DNA from: Pseudomonas bharatica CSV86
GTDB taxonomy: Bacteria; Pseudomonadota; Gammaproteobacteria; Pseudomonadales; Pseudomonadaceae
Assembly: GCF_000319305.2 (NCBI RefSeq)
Contig: NZ_AMWJ02000002.1
Span: 2,494,001-2,558,000 of the forward strand
Reading direction: 5' to 3'
Length of the DNA: 64,000 nucleotides
In this document: positions 1-8,300 of the stretch, piece by piece
Layout: the number at the start of each line of letters is the position of its first letter
Position numbering within the stretch: position 1 is the first letter of the stretch
Made by a program: the position numbers and the translations under genes
Notes under the pieces: generated by a model
Databases searched by the model: none
The model's input: the letters and a program-made list of their open reading frames with translations, nothing else
What the model was told of the DNA's origin: nothing

Positions 1-1
1 C

Positions 2-667
2 GCCTACAGTGCGGCGCAGGTCGCCCTGACCGGCCAGGCCGCGATCCAGGCCGGTGCCCATAGCGCCTTCGCCCTTTGCCGTCCGCCAGGGCACCACGCC
101 GCCAGCGACGTGATGGGCGGCTATTGCTACCTGAACAATGCCGCCATTGCCGCCCAGGCCTTCCTCGACCAGGGCCACCAGCGCGTGGCGATCCTCGATG
201 TCGACTACCACCATGGCAACGGCACCCAGGAAATCTTCTATACGCGCAGTGACGTGTTCTTCGCCTCGATCCACGGCGATCCGCAGGCGGAATTCCCGTT
301 CTTCCTCGGCTACGCCGACGAACACGGCGAAGGTGATGGCGAGGGCTACAACGTCAACTATCCGCTGCCCGCCGGCAGCGACTGGGCCACCTGGAGCGCC
401 GCCCTCGACCAGGCCTGCGAGCGGATCGATGCCTATGCCCCGGACGTGGTGATCGTGTCCCTCGGCGTCGACACCTTCAAGGACGACCCGATCTCCCAGT
501 TCAAGCTCGACAGCTCCGACTACCTGGCCATGGGCGAGCGTATCGCGCGCCTGGGCAAGCCGACCCTGTTCGTGATGGAAGGCGGCTACGCGGTGGAAGA
601 AATCGGCATCAATGCCGTGAACGTTCTCGAAGGTTTCGAACGCAGTCAACAGGAAGCCCAAGCATGA
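2..667 (+). CDS. Histone deacetylase-family / acetylpolyamine amidohydrolase, 5' truncated by window edge
   Basis: Zinc-dependent deacetylase of the histone deacetylase superfamily; the acetylpolyamine amidohydrolase branch removes acetyl groups from acetylated putrescine, cadaverine or spermidine. The frame is open from the left edge, so the N-terminus is missing. Visible family motifs are RPPGHHA (active-site histidines), DVDYHHGNGT (zinc-binding Asp and His), SLGVDTFKDDP (second zinc Asp) and the C-terminal MEGGYAVEEIG loop. Its stop overlaps the start of the downstream polyamine-type binding protein, so the two are probably co-transcribed, which supports an acetylpolyamine substrate. The exact substrate is inference. 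Confidence 0.88.
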   Translation, partial: AYSAAQVALTGQAAIQAGAHSAFALCRPPGHHAASDVMGGYCYLNNAAIAAQAFLDQGHQRVAILDVDYHHGNGTQEIFYTRSDVFFASIHGDPQAEFPFFLGYADEHGEGDGEGYNVNYPLPAGSDWATWSAALDQACERIDAYAPDVVIVSLGVDTFKDDPISQFKLDSSDYLAMGERIARLGKPTLFVMEGGYAVEEIGINAVNVLEGFERSQQEAQA

Positions 668-1767
668 CCCGACTCAAGCGCCTGCTCGCCCCCCTGCTGT
701 GTACCTCCCTGCTCGCCGGCAGCCTCCAGGCTGTCGCCGAACCGCGTACCTTGCGGGTCTACAACTGGTTCGACTACATCACGCCGCAGACCCTGACCGA
801 CTTCCAGAAGGACGGCCAGGTCAAGCTGGTGTACGACATCTTCGACACCAACGAGGCCCTGGAAGCCAAGCTGCTTACCGGCAACTCCGGGTATGACGTG
901 GTGGTGCCATCCAACGTGTTCCTGGCCAAGCAGATCGAAGCCGGGGTATTCCAGCCGCTGGATCGCAGCAAGCTGCCGAACTGGCAGCACCTGGATCCGG
1001 CCTTGATGAAGCTGATCGAAGCCAACGACCCGGGCAACAAGTTCGCCGTGCCCTACATGTATGGCACCGTGCTGATCGGCTTCAACCCGGCCAAGGTCAA
1101 GGCCGCCCTGGGCGACAACGCACCGGTGGACAGCTGGGACCTGATCTTCAAGGAAGAGAACATCGCCAAGCTCAAGCAATGCGGCGTGGCGCTACTCGAT
1201 TCGCCGTCGGAAATCATGCCGCTGGCCTTGCAGTACCTGGGCCTGTCGCCGAACAGCAGCAAGCCCGAGGACTACAAGAAAGCCGAAGCGCTGATGCTGA
1301 AGATCCGCCCGTACATCACCTACTTCCACTCCTCGAAGTACATGGCCGACATCGCCAACGGCGATATCTGCGTGGCGGTGGGCTATTCGGGCAGCTTCTC
1401 GCAGGCGGCCAACCGGGCGATCGAGGCGAAGAACGGCGTGGTGGTGGATATGCGCCTGCCGAAGGAAGGCGCACCGATCTGGTTCGACATGCTGGCGATT
1501 CCGAAGGGCGCGGCCAATCCCGAGGATGCCCATGCGTTCATCGACTACCTGTTGCAGCCGAAGGTGATTGCACCGATCAGTGATTTCGTCGGGTATCCGA
1601 ACCCGAACAAGGACGCGACAGAGCTGGTGGCGCCAGCGATCCGCAACAACCCGAACCTGTACCCGACGGCAGAGGCAATGACCAAGCTGTACACGTTGCA
1701 GCCTTTGGCCCGGGATGCGGAACGGGCTCGGACCCGGGCCTGGACCAAGATCAAGGCCGGGACCTAG
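664..1767 (+). CDS. Polyamine ABC transporter substrate-binding protein (PotF/SpuD-like)
   Basis: Periplasmic binding protein of 367 residues for polyamine uptake. Residues 1-25 form a Sec signal peptide with a cleavage site after AVA. The mature start LRVYNWFDYI is the typical PotD/PotF opening, followed by the GYDVVVPSN and AVPYMYGT blocks of this family. The ATG overlaps the stop of the upstream deacetylase gene by four bases. No permease or ATPase genes follow, so it either serves a transporter encoded elsewhere or lies at the end of an operon beginning left of the window. Substrate preference (putrescine or spermidine) cannot be told from sequence alone. Confidence 0.9.
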   Translation: MTRLKRLLAPLLCTSLLAGSLQAVAEPRTLRVYNWFDYITPQTLTDFQKDGQVKLVYDIFDTNEALEAKLLTGNSGYDVVVPSNVFLAKQIEAGVFQPLDRSKLPNWQHLDPALMKLIEANDPGNKFAVPYMYGTVLIGFNPAKVKAALGDNAPVDSWDLIFKEENIAKLKQCGVALLDSPSEIMPLALQYLGLSPNSSKPEDYKKAEALMLKIRPYITYFHSSKYMADIANGDICVAVGYSGSFSQAANRAIEAKNGVVVDMRLPKEGAPIWFDMLAIPKGAANPEDAHAFIDYLLQPKVIAPISDFVGYPNPNKDATELVAPAIRNNPNLYPTAEAMTKLYTLQPLARDAERARTRAWTKIKAGT

Positions 1768-1810
1768 ATCTCCTGTGTTGCTCCCACAGTGTCCGCGGGC
1801 GCCGCTGGAC

Positions 1811-1837
1811 CTGTGGGAGCTGGCTTGCCAGCGATAG
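1811..1837 (+). repeat. REP element, single copy
   Basis: Short extragenic palindromic repeat with core GGAGCTGGCTTGCCAGC, the same sequence as at 7929-8013, 14463-14524, 27387-27475 and 38665-38721. It lies between two convergent genes. A degraded partner (GCTCCCACAG) sits about 30 bases upstream. Confidence 0.85.
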
Positions 1838-1861
1838 GGCCCTGAAGAACACCAAAGATCT

Positions 1862-3393
1862 TCACCCCCTCCACACCTTCCTAAGCTTGCCCAAAGCCTC
1901 GGCAATCCCGCTCTCCCCAACAGCCGCAAACCCCAGCACCAGCCCCGCAGTCTTATCCACAGCCCCCGGCAACCAGTAATCCCCCAACCCATTCAGCTCC
2001 ACCCCTGCATCCAGCGCCTTTTCCACCAGCCAGCGCTCCCGTTCCGGGTTATCCACATCCACCTTCACATGCAGCCCAGCAACCATTTCCGGCAATGCGC
2101 CGACACCGGGGATATCCACAGGCCAGCCCGCGATCAGCGCATTGCGGCGGCTCAAGGCCGCCCGACGCATGCGCCGGATATGCCGCTGGAAATGCCCTTG
2201 GGCCATGAACTGCGCCATCACCGCCTGCGTACCTGCCTCCGAATGGCGCACCATCAGCGCCCTGGCGCGGGAGAACGGTTCCACCAGTTGCTTCGGCAAC
2301 ACCAGGTAGCCCAGGCGCAATGCCGGGAATGCCACCTTGCTGAAGGTGCCGACGTACAGGACCCGCCCGCTGCGATCGAGTGCCGCCAGCGGCGCCAACG
2401 GCGCGCCGCTGTAGCGATACTCGCCGTCGTAGTCGTCCTCGACGATCCAGCCATCGCTGCGCTCGGCCCAGGCCAGCAACTCCAGGCGCCGGGCCAGGCT
2501 CATCACCACCCCGGTGGGGTACTGGTGCGACGGCGTGACATACGCCATCCGGCAGTGCTGCAACGCTGCCAGTGCGGTGCAATCCAGTCCCTCGCTATCC
2601 ACCGCAACACCGTGCACCGTCGCCCCCGTCAATCCGAAGGCACATCCGGCAGCCCGATACCCCGGGTTTTCCACAGCTACGCCTACTCCAGGCTCCAACA
2701 GCAACTGTGCACAAAGGCTAATCGCCTGCTGCGCTCCGGTGGTGATCACAATTTGTTCAGGCGTGCAGGAAAGCCCCCGCGAACGCCGCAGGTAGGCGGC
2801 GATGAGTTCCCGAAGCAGCGGTTCTCCCGCCGGATCGCCGTAACCGAGCGATTGCGCTTGCGGATTTCGCCAGAAACCCGCCTGCAGCTTGGCCCAGACC
2901 TCGAACGGGAACAGATCGAACGCCGGTACGCCGACGCGAAATGCCCGGGCGGACCGCTTCTTGGCGTAGGCAGATGGTGGGTTTCAAGGCGAAAAATCGG
3001 AGCAGTGTGGATAACTTTACTGGATGAATCGCCAGTATTTTCCAGCGAAAATGTGGATAAACCTGTTGATAAACCCCGGGATAACCCTGTGGACACTTTT
3101 GTGGATACTTTCGTGGACAGCTTCGGCAGCTGACTGACGTAGGTGCCATCGCCAACCCGGCTTTCGATGAAGCCCTCAGCGTAGAGCTGGTCGTAGGCGC
3201 GAACCACGCTGTTGCGCGACAAACCGAGGATCGCCGCCATGTCGCGGCTCGCCGGCAAGCGCGTGCCGCTGCCTAGGCGTCCGTCCAGCACCCGTGCGCG
3301 CAGGGCCTGGTAAAGCTGGCGGGTCAGGCCCTGGCGGCGGTCGAGGACAATGCCGGAGGGATCGAAAGGCAGGGAAACGGATGGCTCGTTCAT
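1862..3393 (-). pseudogene. MocR/GntR-family regulator with aminotransferase domain, frameshifted
   Basis: MocR-type regulator (PdxR/TauR/GabR class): N-terminal GntR winged helix (from 3393: LYQALRARVLDGRLGSGTRLP, SRDMAAILGLSRNSVVRAYD), a linker, then a fold-type-I PLP aminotransferase domain (VPAFDLFPFEVWAKLQ, LGYGDPAGEPLLRELIAAYL, VITTGAQQAISL, and the PLP lysine in GTFSKVAFPALRLGYL). The two halves are in different frames. The aminotransferase frame is open only up to a stop at 2984-2986, and the DNA-binding frame runs through without joining it. One missing base between about 2950 and 2983 would restore a single protein of about 500 residues. The linker is encoded by six 12-bp repeats (3052-3120). 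It is divergent from the PaiB-like gene, the usual arrangement for a MocR target. Confidence 0.85.
3052..3123. repeat. Six 12-bp tandem repeats resembling DnaA boxes, inside the MocR linker
   Basis: On the plus strand, units start at 3052, 3064, 3076, 3088, 3100 and 3112, exactly 12 bases apart. They read TGTGGATAA, TGTTGATAA, CCGGGATAA, TGTGGACAC, TGTGGATAC and CGTGGACAG. Another perfect TGTGGATAA sits at 3006. In the protein the array gives a tetrapeptide repeat of the form (V/L)ST(K/G/F) or LSRG. Confidence 0.85.
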
Positions 3394-3429
3394 GGCGATT
3401 GGACCCAGAAAACTGACCTGAAATGGCTC

Positions 3430-3458
3430 TTACACTGAACCAATAGCCTGCCTAGGAT
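3430..3458 (+). promoter_or_regulatory. Candidate sigma70 promoter of the PaiB-like gene
   Basis: TTACAC, a 17-base spacer and TAGGAT lie 28-56 bases upstream of the ATG at 3486, in the divergent gap shared with the MocR gene. A MocR operator is expected here, but I could not fix a clear repeat. Confidence 0.45.
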
Positions 3459-3485
3459 GAAGCTATTCGCCAAGGAAAATTCTCC

Positions 3486-4115
3486 ATGTACACACCCAGC
3501 GCGTTCAGAGACGACGACCTGCAAAGCCTGCACGCCCATATCGGCAACACCCGCCTGGCCGTATTGATTACCCACGGGGAACAGGGCCTGCAGGCCACTC
3601 ACGTGCCGCTGCTGCTGGATCCGCAGTCGGGCGAGAAGGGCACGCTCTATGGCCATATGGCCCGCGGCAACAAGCAGTGGCGTGACCTGGAAAGCGGTGC
3701 CGAGGTGCTGCTGGTATTCCCGGGCGCCGATGCCTATGTCAGTCCCGGCTTCTACCCGAGCAAGGCGCAGGACCCGCGCACCGTACCAACCTGGAACTAC
3801 GTCGCCGTGCACGCTTGGGGCATACCGGAAGTTATCCACGATGCAGAACCATTGCTGGCGATCGTCCGCCGCCTCAGCGACCGCCACGAGCAGGGCCGCG
3901 AGCGCCCCTGGTCGGTGGACGACGCCCCTGCCGACTATCTGGACGGCATGCTCAAGGCCATCGTCGGGTTCGCCATCCCCATCGAGCGTCTGCAATGCAA
4001 CCGCAAACTGAGCCAGAACCGCTCGGCCATTGATCGCGAAGGCGTGCGCAGCGGCCTGGCCGCCAGCGCCGATCCGCTGGACAACCACCTCGCTGCCCTG
4101 ATGCAGCAACCCTGA
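3486..4115 (+). CDS. FMN-binding PaiB-family protein
   Basis: A 209-residue protein of the PaiB/FMN-binding split-barrel family (annotated as negative transcriptional regulator after Bacillus PaiB). Family features are the opening MYTPSAFRDDDLQSLHAHI, the HVPLLLDP strand, YGHMARGNKQW, the YVSPGFYPSK segment, VPTWNYVAVHAWG, and the C-terminal KLSQNRSAIDREGV. Its function in pseudomonads is not established. It is divergent from a MocR gene and followed 13 bases later by a GNAT acetyltransferase, reminiscent of the Bacillus paiAB pair in which PaiA acetylates polyamines. That functional link is inference. Confidence 0.85.
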   Translation: MYTPSAFRDDDLQSLHAHIGNTRLAVLITHGEQGLQATHVPLLLDPQSGEKGTLYGHMARGNKQWRDLESGAEVLLVFPGADAYVSPGFYPSKAQDPRTVPTWNYVAVHAWGIPEVIHDAEPLLAIVRRLSDRHEQGRERPWSVDDAPADYLDGMLKAIVGFAIPIERLQCNRKLSQNRSAIDREGVRSGLAASADPLDNHLAALMQQP

Positions 4116-4128
4116 AGGAACGTGTCAC

Positions 4129-4578
4129 ATGCCAACCGTACAGATCCTCCCGGTCAGCGCCGCCAGCCATGAGGCCTGGTACCCGTTGTGGCAAGCCTAC
4201 CTGCGCTTCTACCAAACCGCCCTGCCCGACACGGTCAGCGCCGTGACCTGGCAGCGCTTCCTCGACCCGTCCGAGCCGACCAACGCCGCCCTGGCCTGGG
4301 TCGATGGCGAGGCGGTGGGCATGGTCCACTGGATCTACCATCGTTCCAACTGGTCCGTAGAAAACTCCTGCTACCTGCAGGACCTGTACGTAGAGAGCAC
4401 GCAGCGCGGCCTGGGCATCGGTCGCCAGTTGATCGAGCACGTCTACGCCCAGGCCGCCGAAGCAGGCTGCGCCAAGGTCCACTGGCTGACACACGAAACC
4501 AATGCCACCGCGATTTCCCTGTACGAGCAGGTCGCCGAACGCCCTGGCTTCATCCAGTTCCGCAAACAGATTCCGTAG
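4129..4578 (+). CDS. GNAT-family N-acetyltransferase (SSAT/PaiA-like)
   Basis: A 149-residue GCN5-related acetyltransferase. The acetyl-CoA-binding motif is seen as YLQDLYVESTQRGLGIGRQL (about residues 83-102), followed by a motif-B-like segment THETNATAISLYEQV. The short layout resembles spermidine/spermine acetyltransferases and amino-acid acetyltransferases of similar size. Located 13 bases after the PaiB-like gene and 14 before a second GNAT gene, so probably one transcript. A polyamine substrate is suggested only by the neighbourhood. Confidence 0.85.
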   Translation: MPTVQILPVSAASHEAWYPLWQAYLRFYQTALPDTVSAVTWQRFLDPSEPTNAALAWVDGEAVGMVHWIYHRSNWSVENSCYLQDLYVESTQRGLGIGRQLIEHVYAQAAEAGCAKVHWLTHETNATAISLYEQVAERPGFIQFRKQIP

Positions 4579-4592
4579 GCCGAGGTGCATCG

Positions 4593-5266
4593 ATGAGCAA
4601 CAATCTGAACTGGCATCCGGCCAGGGAGCCGCAGGCCGAGCCCTTGACCGGCCGCTTTATCCGTCTGGAAAAACTCGATCCGCGCCAGCATGGCGATGAC
4701 CTCTGGGAGGTGCTGCAAGGTCGCGAGTCCGACGGCAAGCTGTGGGACTACCTGCCTTATGGTCCTTTCACCGAACGTGCGCCGTTCGATCAATGGCTGG
4801 AAGGCAATGCCGCCAGTCGCGATCCACTGTTCTACAGCGTGATCGACCTGGCCAGCGGGCAGGTGCAGGGCATTCTCAGCCTGATGTCCATCGTGCCGGC
4901 CCAGGGCCGTATCGAGGTCGGGCACATTGCATTCGGCGCGGCGATGCAGCGCACGCCCAAGGGCACCGAGGCGGTGTACTTGTTGAGCAAGCTCTCGTTC
5001 GAGCTGGGCAATCGCCGGCTGGAATGGAAATGCAACAACGCCAACGCCCGCTCCAAGCGCGCGGCGGAGCGTTTCGGCTTCACCTACGAGGGGTGTTCCG
5101 CAAGCATATGGTGGTCAAGGACCAGAACCGCGATACAGCCTGGTATTCGATCACCGATGACGAATGGCCGGCGATTGCCGCCGCCTATGAACGCTGGCTG
5201 AGCGCCGACAACCAGCGCCCCGAGGGTCAGCTCAGGACGCTGGAAGCCTGTCGCGCCGAAGCCTAG
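4593..5266 (+). pseudogene. GNAT-family acetyltransferase (RimJ/RimL type), frameshifted
   Basis: Begins MSNNLNWHPAREPQ with a typical RimL-like GNAT_3 fold (GRFIRLEKLDP, GHIAFGAAMQRTPKGTEAVYL, LEWKCNNANARSKRAAERFGF). Up to 5090 the reading frame matches the family, ending in FTYEG. The continuation VFRKHMVVKDQNRDTAWYSI is found one frame away and runs to a stop at 5264-5266. Adding one G to the GGGG run at 5090-5093 joins the two into a protein of about 224 residues. As written, the frame continues to a stop at 5201 with an unrelated tail. Either a one-base deletion or a homopolymer undercall. Confidence 0.85.
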
Positions 5267-5270
5267 CGGC

Positions 5271-6170
5271 TTACTTCAGCTGCTTGGCCAGGAGCTCGAT
5301 GTGCTCCGGGCCGATACCACAGCAGCCACCCAGCAGACTGGCGCCGCGTTGGCGCCAGTTCTGCGTCCAGTGCAGGTAGCCCGGTGGGTCGAGGTCTTCA
5401 CGAAGCTCGTCGAGGCCATCGTTGGCAGTGGCATCCTTCGGCTGCGGCGGGAAGGCATTGGCATAGGCGCCAACGGAGATATCCACAGCCAGGCGCTTGA
5501 AGGTCGCCAGGGCCGCATCGATGGCATCGCCGATCACTTCCGGTTGGCTGCAGTTGAACAGCAAGGTCTGCACGCCCAGCGCCGCCACGGCTTCGGCCGC
5601 TTCGCTGACCGGCTCGCCGGAGCGCAGGCGCGGTACGTTATCCACATCCTCGTCCTGCAAGGTGAACGAGACCCAGAACGGCTTGCCGTCCTGCGGCAGG
5701 CCGGCACGGATCGCCTGGACCTCGGCAATGACGCTCTGGGTTTCCGCCAGCCATAGGTCGACGTGCTCGGACAGGCCTTCGACCAGTGGAGTCAGGACTT
5801 CGCCAACCCGCTCGGGCTGGTAAAGATCCGGGCGATAGGAACCGAACAGCGGCGGCAGCGAGCCGGCAACACGAACCTTCTGCGGTCCGGCATCGGCCGC
5901 CGCGCGGGCCAGTTGCCCTGCGGTGCTGGCCAGGGCGCGGCCCTCGTTCTTGAACCGCTCCTCGCCAATATGGAAAGGCACCACGGCGTAGCTGTTGCTG
6001 GTGATCACCTGCGCACCGGCATCGATATACGCCCGATGCACCGCCACCACCGCCTCCGGCGCCTCGCTCAATGCGAGCGCCGACCACTCCGGCTGGCGGA
6101 ACGGCGCACCGCGGCGCGCCAGTTCCCGGCCCATGCCGCCATCAAGAATGACCAACGACTTTTCGCCCAT
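5271..6170 (-). CDS. mmuM: Homocysteine S-methyltransferase
   Basis: A 299-residue enzyme of the MmuM/YagD family that transfers a methyl group from S-methylmethionine (or SAM) to homocysteine to make methionine. Seen: the N-terminal LDGGMGRELARRG, ITSNSYAVVPFHI, and the three zinc-ligand cysteines in LFNCSQPE and GGCCGIGPEHI. It is transcribed away from an amino-acid ABC transporter operon, and a long inverted repeat lies between them, so shared control and S-methylmethionine import by that transporter are plausible but unproven. Confidence 0.9.
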   Translation of the reverse strand: MGEKSLVILDGGMGRELARRGAPFRQPEWSALALSEAPEAVVAVHRAYIDAGAQVITSNSYAVVPFHIGEERFKNEGRALASTAGQLARAAADAGPQKVRVAGSLPPLFGSYRPDLYQPERVGEVLTPLVEGLSEHVDLWLAETQSVIAEVQAIRAGLPQDGKPFWVSFTLQDEDVDNVPRLRSGEPVSEAAEAVAALGVQTLLFNCSQPEVIGDAIDAALATFKRLAVDISVGAYANAFPPQPKDATANDGLDELREDLDPPGYLHWTQNWRQRGASLLGGCCGIGPEHIELLAKQLK

Positions 6171-6197
6171 ATAACACTCGCTTCTATAAATATAAAT

Positions 6198-6249
6198 AAA
6201 ACGTATTAGTGCCCACCTACTTATAACTATTTAATACCTGATACGTTTT
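6198..6249. promoter_or_regulatory. Inverted repeat in the mmuM / ABC-transporter divergent promoter
   Basis: AAAACGTATTAG at 6198-6209 and its near-complement at 6238-6249 (CTGATACGTTTT) match at 11 of 12 positions. The gap between the arms is 28 bases. The position between divergent start codons suggests a regulator's operator pair; which regulator is unknown. Confidence 0.5.
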
Positions 6250-6275
6250 GTCTTACAACTTTTCCGGTGATTCCC

Positions 6276-7097
6276 ATGCAACTTTCCTCCCTGTTGGGCG
6301 CGGGCCTGCTGGCCTTGACCGCTGCCACCCAAGCCTTCGCCGGCGCCACCCTGGACCGTGTGGAATCCCGCAAGGAACTGGTCAACGTATTGATGGAAAG
6401 TTATCCACCGTTTTCCTTCCTCAATGAACAGAACCAGCTGGATGGCTTCGACGTGGACGTGGCCAAGGCCGTGGCCGAGAAGCTGGGCGTGAAACTGCGC
6501 CTGGAAACCCCGTCGTGGGACGTGATCGCCGCCGGCCGCTGGAGCGGTCGCTATGACATCTGCATTTGCTCCATGACCCCGAGCAAGGCTCGCGCCGAGG
6601 TGTTCGATTTCCCGGTCGAATACTACGCCTCGCCAGCGGTGATCGTGGTCAACGCCAAGGATGAGCGCATCCACTCGGCCAAGGACCTGAACGGCCTCAA
6701 GGTCGGCCTGACCAGCGCCTCCAGCTACGAGAGCTACCTGAACAAGAACCTGGTGATCGAAGGCGCCGAGGACCAGAAGATCGACTACCCCTTCGATGCG
6801 GTACAGATCGCCCCGTACGACACCGACAACGTAGCCTTCCAGGACCTGGGCCTCGGCGCGGGCGTGCGCCTGGATGCCATCCTTACCAACCTGGTCACCG
6901 CCCAGCCGCGCCTGAACGAAGACAAGCGCTTCAAGCTGGCCGGTGCGCCGCTGTATGAAGAGCCGAACTCGGTCGCCATCGAGAAAGGCGACGCCGAATG
7001 GAACGCCAAGGTTCGCGAAGTCTTCGCCCAGCTCAAGGCCGACGGCACCCTGGCCAGGCTGTCGAACAAATGGATCGGCGCCGACATCAGCAAATGA
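6276..7097 (+). CDS. Amino-acid ABC transporter substrate-binding protein (PAAT family)
   Basis: Periplasmic solute-binding protein of about 273 residues. Signal peptide MQLSSLLGAGLLALTAATQA with cleavage after AFA, then the SBP family 3 fold: MESYPPFSFLNEQNQLDGFD, VDVAKAVAEKLG, and WDVIAAGRWSGRYDICICSM. The ATG at 6276 is preferred because it begins a clean signal peptide; a GTG at 6267 would add three residues. The stop overlaps the permease start. The ligand is unknown; the divergent mmuM gene suggests methionine or S-methylmethionine. Confidence 0.87.
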   Translation: MQLSSLLGAGLLALTAATQAFAGATLDRVESRKELVNVLMESYPPFSFLNEQNQLDGFDVDVAKAVAEKLGVKLRLETPSWDVIAAGRWSGRYDICICSMTPSKARAEVFDFPVEYYASPAVIVVNAKDERIHSAKDLNGLKVGLTSASSYESYLNKNLVIEGAEDQKIDYPFDAVQIAPYDTDNVAFQDLGLGAGVRLDAILTNLVTAQPRLNEDKRFKLAGAPLYEEPNSVAIEKGDAEWNAKVREVFAQLKADGTLARLSNKWIGADISK

Positions 7098-7915
7098 GTG
7101 CCCACGAACCCTCGCCCAAGCCCGCCGCCTCGCGCGCGGGCCTGCCGCTACCGGGCTTCCGGACGCGGCTGTACCTGACCTGGCTGGTCCTGCTGCTGGT
7201 GTTCGTAGGTTTCTTCCTGAGTTTTGATCTGAAGTTTTCGATCATCGTCGAGAAGTTTCCAAATCTGGCGGGCTTCAAGCTAGGGCCGAACGGCTTCCTC
7301 CAAGGGGCGGCGCTGACCCTGTTCCTCTGCCTGTGCTCGATGGTCTGCTCGGTAGCGCTGGGCTTCGCCGCTGCACTGGCGCGCCTGTCGAGCAGCGCGG
7401 TGCTGCTGGGCGTAGCGAGCTTCTACACCTCGTTCTTCCGCGGGACGCCGCTGCTGATCCAGATCCTGCTGATCTACCTCGGTCTGCCGCAGATCGGCCT
7501 GGTACCGGGCGCGATCAGTGCCGGGATCATCGCTTTATCGTTGAACTACGGCGCCTACCTCAGTGAAATCTTCCGCGCCGGCATCCTCGGCGTTGCTGCG
7601 GGCCAGCGCCAGGCCGCACTGGCGCTGGGCATGAAGCCGGCGACCATCTTCTGGCACATCACCCTGCCCCAAGCGATGCGCACCATCATTCCGCCGGGCG
7701 CCAACCAGTTCATCTCGATGCTCAAGGATTCGTCACTGATTTCGGTGATGGGTGTGTGGGAAGTGATGTTCCTGGCGCAGTCGTATGGACGCTCGAGCTA
7801 TCGGTACCTGGAGATGCTGACCACCGCGGCGTTGATCTACTGGTTGCTGTCGGTGGCGCTGGAGCTGGTGCAGGCGCGGCTGGAGGGGCATTTCGGCAAA
7901 GGCTTCGAGCGGTAA
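7094..7915 (+). CDS. Amino-acid ABC transporter permease (HisM/GlnP type)
   Basis: Inner-membrane permease of 273 residues starting at an ATG that overlaps the upstream stop (ATGA). Several hydrophobic helices are visible (YLTWLVLLLVFVGFFLSF; ALTLFLCLCSMVCSVALGFA). The EAA loop that contacts the ATPase is seen as AAGQRQAALALGMKPATIFW, followed by ITLPQAMRTIIPPGANQF. No ATP-binding subunit follows; a REP pair and the hip locus come next, so an ATPase must be supplied from elsewhere. Confidence 0.88.
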   Translation: MSAHEPSPKPAASRAGLPLPGFRTRLYLTWLVLLLVFVGFFLSFDLKFSIIVEKFPNLAGFKLGPNGFLQGAALTLFLCLCSMVCSVALGFAAALARLSSSAVLLGVASFYTSFFRGTPLLIQILLIYLGLPQIGLVPGAISAGIIALSLNYGAYLSEIFRAGILGVAAGQRQAALALGMKPATIFWHITLPQAMRTIIPPGANQFISMLKDSSLISVMGVWEVMFLAQSYGRSSYRYLEMLTTAALIYWLLSVALELVQARLEGHFGKGFER

Positions 7916-7928
7916 CCGCGGCGCCTCG

Positions 7929-8013
7929 ATCGCTGGCAAGCCAGCTCCCACAGGGACCGCGCCGCTCTCGAGAGTACTGCAAAAACTTGTGGGAGCTGGC
8001 TTGCCAGCGATGA
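7929..8013. repeat. REP pair (REPIN-like) downstream of the ABC permease
   Basis: Two REP copies in opposite orientation at 7929-7953 and 7988-8013, separated by 34 bases. The transcript could fold into a long hairpin that would end or protect the transporter mRNA and the convergent hipA-hipB mRNA. Confidence 0.85.
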
Positions 8014-8021
8014 TCTAAAGA

Positions 8022-8300
8022 TCACCTCAATCTATCAGGCCGCCGCAGCACCCCCATCTGCAACCCGAACGGCCGGAACACCGCATTCAGCGAGTTGAGC
8101 GTCGGATTCCCCTCCCCCTGCTCGATCTGGATCAGGGTCCGCACGGAAATCTTGCACATCCGCGCGAACTGGGTCTGCTGCAGCTTCGCCACTTCCACCC
8201 GCAACTTGCGCACCGCCTGGCCCAGTTCCAACGAGCCATCGGCAATCCCCTGCAGTACGCCTTCGATCAGCAAAGCGCGAATCTCGATCGAAACCGTCAT
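8022..8300 (-). CDS. HipB-like XRE-family DNA-binding protein (putative antitoxin)
   Basis: A 92-residue helix-turn-helix protein. The HTH spans QTQFARMCKISVRTLIQIEQ and is followed by NPTLNSLNAVFRPFGLQ, typical of HTH_3/HipB proteins. I chose the ATG at 8300, which overlaps the hipA stop (ATGA); a TTG at 8312 would extend it by four residues. It is encoded after the kinase gene, the reverse of Escherichia coli hipBA order. It probably binds the three repeats upstream of hipA (inference). It ends near the REP pair. Confidence 0.85.
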   Translation of the reverse strand: MTVSIEIRALLIEGVLQGIADGSLELGQAVRKLRVEVAKLQQTQFARMCKISVRTLIQIEQGEGNPTLNSLNAVFRPFGLQMGVLRRPDRLR

